Shown here: positions 63,397 through 64,000 of the stretch, piece after piece
Layout: every line of letters starts with the position of its first letter
Numbering within the stretch: position 1 is the stretch's first letter
NCBI GenBank assembly: GCA_016213845.1
Contig: JACQZN010000103.1
Coordinates: 1-64,000, forward strand
DNA: 64,000 bases
DNA from: Candidatus Wallbacteria bacterium
GTDB taxonomy: Bacteria > Muiribacteriota > UBA6191 > JACPRK01
Direction of reading: 5' to 3'
Notes under the pieces: generated by a model
Seen by the model: the letters and a program-made list of their open reading frames with translations, nothing else
The model's database searches: none
Told to the model about the DNA's origin: nothing
Translations under genes and position numbers: made by a program

Positions 63397-64000
63397 ATGG
63401 CCCTTCCGCCGCAGAGACCGACCAAGCTTCGTCTAGGCGAAGTCCTCATCGCCAACGGCCTGATCACCCAGGAACAGCTCAAGGAGGCGATTGCCCGCCA
63501 GAAGCAGACGGGCAAGCGGCTCGGGTCAATCCTGGTCGAGATGCGCGTCGTCACCGAGCGGGACATCACCGAGGTGCTGTCCAAGCAGCTGAATGTGCCG
63601 TTCATCGACCTCTCCAACTACCTGGTCGATCCGGCCATCGCCAAGCTCATTCCCGAGCACATCGCCGAACGCCACCAGCTGATCCCGATCAACAAGGTCG
63701 GCAACAAGCTGACCGTGGCGATGGTCGACCCGCTCAACATCCTGGCGATCGACGACATCGCGCTGATGACCGGCCTCCAGGTGAAGACGGTGGTCGCCAC
63801 GCCCTCCGACGTGACCAAGGCGCTCCAGGAGGCTTACGGCGCCCAGTCGAAGATGGACGACCTGATGGACGACCTGGTCGACATCGGGAAGGACTCCGAG
63901 AAGGAAGAGCTGGGCAACCTGGACGGGGAGCTGGGCGAAAACGACGCGCCGATCATCCGGCTCTGCAATCTCATCATCAGCCAGGCGGTTTCGAGCGGGG
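63397..64000 (+). CDS. pilB: Type IV pilus assembly / type II secretion ATPase, N-terminal part
   Basis: The frame starts with a strong GGGAGG site and runs off the window after 201 residues. The N-terminus is an MshEN-type domain: LRLGEVLIANGLITQEQLKEAI (about 11-32), KRLGSILVEMRVVTERDI (about 40-57) and PLNILAIDDIALMTGLQVK (about 112-130), the c-di-GMP-binding type of repeat found at the start of PilB/GspE/MshE ATPases. An acidic linker (about 153-190) leads to DAPIIRLCNLIISQAV, the usual start of the ATPase body. Walker motifs are outside the window. PilB (pilus extension) is more likely than GspE given the domain, but this needs the rest of the gene. Confidence 0.88.
   Translation, partial: MALPPQRPTKLRLGEVLIANGLITQEQLKEAIARQKQTGKRLGSILVEMRVVTERDITEVLSKQLNVPFIDLSNYLVDPAIAKLIPEHIAERHQLIPINKVGNKLTVAMVDPLNILAIDDIALMTGLQVKTVVATPSDVTKALQEAYGAQSKMDDLMDDLVDIGKDSEKEELGNLDGELGENDAPIIRLCNLIISQAVSSG

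Overview
High-GC (roughly two thirds G+C), gene-dense bacterial DNA. Outer-membrane barrel proteins, lipoproteins, a PorV-like barrel, sigma-54 control and type IV pilus/secretion ATPases point to a didermic bacterium. Very large calcium-binding and Ig/PKD repeat proteins, a eukaryote-type Ser/Thr kinase and heptanucleotide arrays after genes suit a poorly sampled environmental phylum (Acidobacteriota-, Planctomycetota-, Eisenbacteria- or Gemmatimonadota-like). Nothing here fixes the phylum. I saw no rRNA, tRNA, CRISPR array, prophage or full insertion sequence.

Layout: (1) 1-4058: a C39-like cysteine-peptidase-fold protein, a small membrane protein, then a tight carbonic anhydrase / SulP transporter / TerB-like operon, probably for bicarbonate supply. 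(2) 4069-23868, minus strand: a 1994-aa Ig-repeat surface protein and a 4546-residue frame that is two complete surface proteins joined head to tail, with a C-terminal sorting signal and a second signal peptide buried in the middle. A good sigma-54 promoter precedes the giant gene, and the divergent neighbour (24026-25543) encodes a GAF sigma-54 activator. (3) 25816-35396, minus strand: an apparent operon led by a 1742-aa protein with three complete CpaF/VirB11-type ATPases in one chain, then a FecR-domain protein, two small lipoproteins, a cyclic-nucleotide-binding protein, a membrane protein and a propeller-like protein. (4) 35665-45047, minus strand: a giant thrombospondin type-3 (TSP3) Asp-rich repeat protein interrupted by one frameshift and closed by a strong terminator. 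(5) 45656-47272: an outer-membrane barrel. (6) 47407-54759: a plus-strand operon of a receptor-like kinase with Asp-box ectodomain, aspartate aminotransferase, dnaX and a DeaD-type helicase. (7) 55065-61538: secreted proteins of unknown function, a lipoprotein and a PorV-like barrel. (8) 61516-64000: pepE, aroE and the start of a pilB/gspE ATPase.

The window is dominated by cell-surface and secretion functions: giant Ca2+-dependent adhesin-like proteins, outer-membrane proteins, a sensor kinase and two kinds of secretion/pilus ATPase. The strongest candidates for something undescribed are the triple-CpaF polypeptide and its operon, the fused twin adhesin with its sigma-54 switch, and the paired, phase-locked heptamer arrays at gene 3' ends, one of which appears to hold a 132-bp MITE-like insertion.
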